The position numbers and the translations under genes are program-made. This document shows positions 63,464-64,000 of a stretch of DNA of 64,000 bases, piece after piece. The stretch's first letter is position 1. Every line of letters begins with the position of its first letter. Source of the DNA: a bacterium. GTDB taxonomy: Bacteria; Pseudomonadota; Alphaproteobacteria; Sphingomonadales; Sphingomonadaceae. The stretch lies in NCBI GenBank assembly GCA_030824575.1, contig JAVBXL010000156.1:1-64000 (forward strand), given 5' to 3'. The notes under the pieces are model-generated. The model saw only the letters and a program-made list of their open reading frames with translations, was not told the origin of the DNA and did no database searches.

Positions 63464-64000
63464 GGAGCAACCGGCTTCGCCTCCATGTCGGGGTTAGCCG
63501 GGTGCACCGCTGGCTGGCCCTGATCATCGGCGTCCAGTTATTGCTGTGGTTTGCGAGCGGCCTGATCATGAGTGTGTTGCCCATCGATCGGGTTCGCGGT
63601 GAACATATCGTAGATCGCGCATCGCTGGCGACGCTCGATCAGGGCCGTGCCCGGGCGCCGCTCGATATCGTTCTGCGCCAGGTGGCCGCACCTGTCCGCG
63701 AGGTGCGGTACCGTATGCTCGCTGGGCGCGAGGTCGCCGAGGTGGAGATGGCTGACGGCTCGGTGCAGATACACGACGCAGAAACGGCGTCGGCCATCCC
63801 GCCCGTCAACGCCGCGATGGCTCGCGCGGTGGCGGTGCGAGCATATCGTGGGAAGTCGGCGCCGCCGAGCGTCCGTGCCGTTACGTCCGCGAGCACCGAA
63901 TATAAGGGCGTGCTTCCGGCATGGCGGATCGACTTTCCAGATCAGGATTCGACCCGCGTTTATATTGCGCAAAATAGCGGTCGGATCGTTGCCGTCAGGA
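63460..64000 (+). CDS. PepSY-domain membrane protein, partial at window edge
   Basis: The open frame reads '...RLHVGVSRVHRWLALIIGVQLLLWFASGLIMSVLP' (first membrane helix), then a PepSY-like periplasmic region with 'VREVRYRMLAGREVAEVEM' and 'AWRIDFPDQDSTRVYIAQNSGRIVA'. It continues past the right edge. The start is uncertain: no ATG or TTG is in frame near the copB end, so CTG 63460 or GTG 63502 is possible. It is third in the copAB operon; PepSY proteins often handle electron or metal transfer at the membrane. Confidence 0.8.
   Translation, partial: MRSNRLRLHVGVSRVHRWLALIIGVQLLLWFASGLIMSVLPIDRVRGEHIVDRASLATLDQGRARAPLDIVLRQVAAPVREVRYRMLAGREVAEVEMADGSVQIHDAETASAIPPVNAAMARAVAVRAYRGKSAPPSVRAVTSASTEYKGVLPAWRIDFPDQDSTRVYIAQNSGRIVAVR

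Overview
The window looks like an accessory region (plasmid, integrated plasmid or chromosomal island) of an alphaproteobacterium, most likely a sphingomonad. This rests on high GC content, frequent GTG/TTG starts, and gene families I associate with sphingomonad plasmids: DUF736/DUF2493/DUF6117 next to TraD and a MobF relaxase, CopAB with a CnrX-type sensor, and CueR/CopA. No rRNA, tRNA or CRISPR array was seen, and no core replication genes.

Layout: 1-2.2 kb is decayed DNA: an IS3-family element cut by the window edge, inserted in a degenerate aroA. 2.2-5.6 kb holds two divergent histidine kinases, one with a single-base frameshift. 5.7-13.7 kb is a tightly packed minus-strand operon: a 64-residue peptide, cyanophycin synthetase, isoaspartyl peptidase, cyanophycinase, a methyltransferase, a haem-oxygenase-like di-iron oxidase (HDO) and a DAACS symporter. 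The HDO and methyltransferase are unexpected partners for cyanophycin. 13.7-18.5 kb has relics of a Crp/Fnr regulator and a sugar-nucleotide reductase, a large-subunit catalase and a DUF72 protein.

18.5-19.9 kb is gene-poor and holds a 23-bp inverted repeat pair. 19.9-27.3 kb is a defence-like island: a three-gene ABC-3C system (nuclease-like protein, middle component, DUF3732 ATPase with a zinc-hook-like CxxC), a convergent Shedu nuclease, and an unknown protein coupled to an XRE-ImmA/IrrE protein. 27.3-40.4 kb is a DNA-transfer module: DUF736, two DUF2493 paralogues, DUF6117, a ribbon-helix-helix protein, TraD coupling ATPase, MobF relaxase-helicase, a lytic transglycosylase and a tyrosine recombinase. 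Apart from that transglycosylase, no type IV secretion channel genes are present.

40.5-64 kb is a stress and metal island. It has a multicopper oxidase divergent from a BigR-type sulfide/persulfide operon (regulator, two YeeE-type proteins, TauE/SafE, persulfide-dioxygenase-like hydrolase, rhodanese), then Lgt with a ClC channel, a DmeR-DmeF Ni/Co pair, CueR with copper ATPase, a thioredoxin-reductase-like flavoprotein, an orphan fliQ overlapping a putative nuclease, CopC-CopD, cytochrome c, a CnrYXH-like signalling module, and CopA-CopB followed by a PepSY protein that runs off the edge. Regulator ligand residues (RcnR H3/C35/H60/H64, CueR S77/C112/C120, CnrX-type H/H/E/H/M) are intact, so the metal circuits look functional. 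The pseudogenes cluster at module borders, as expected for serial insertions.
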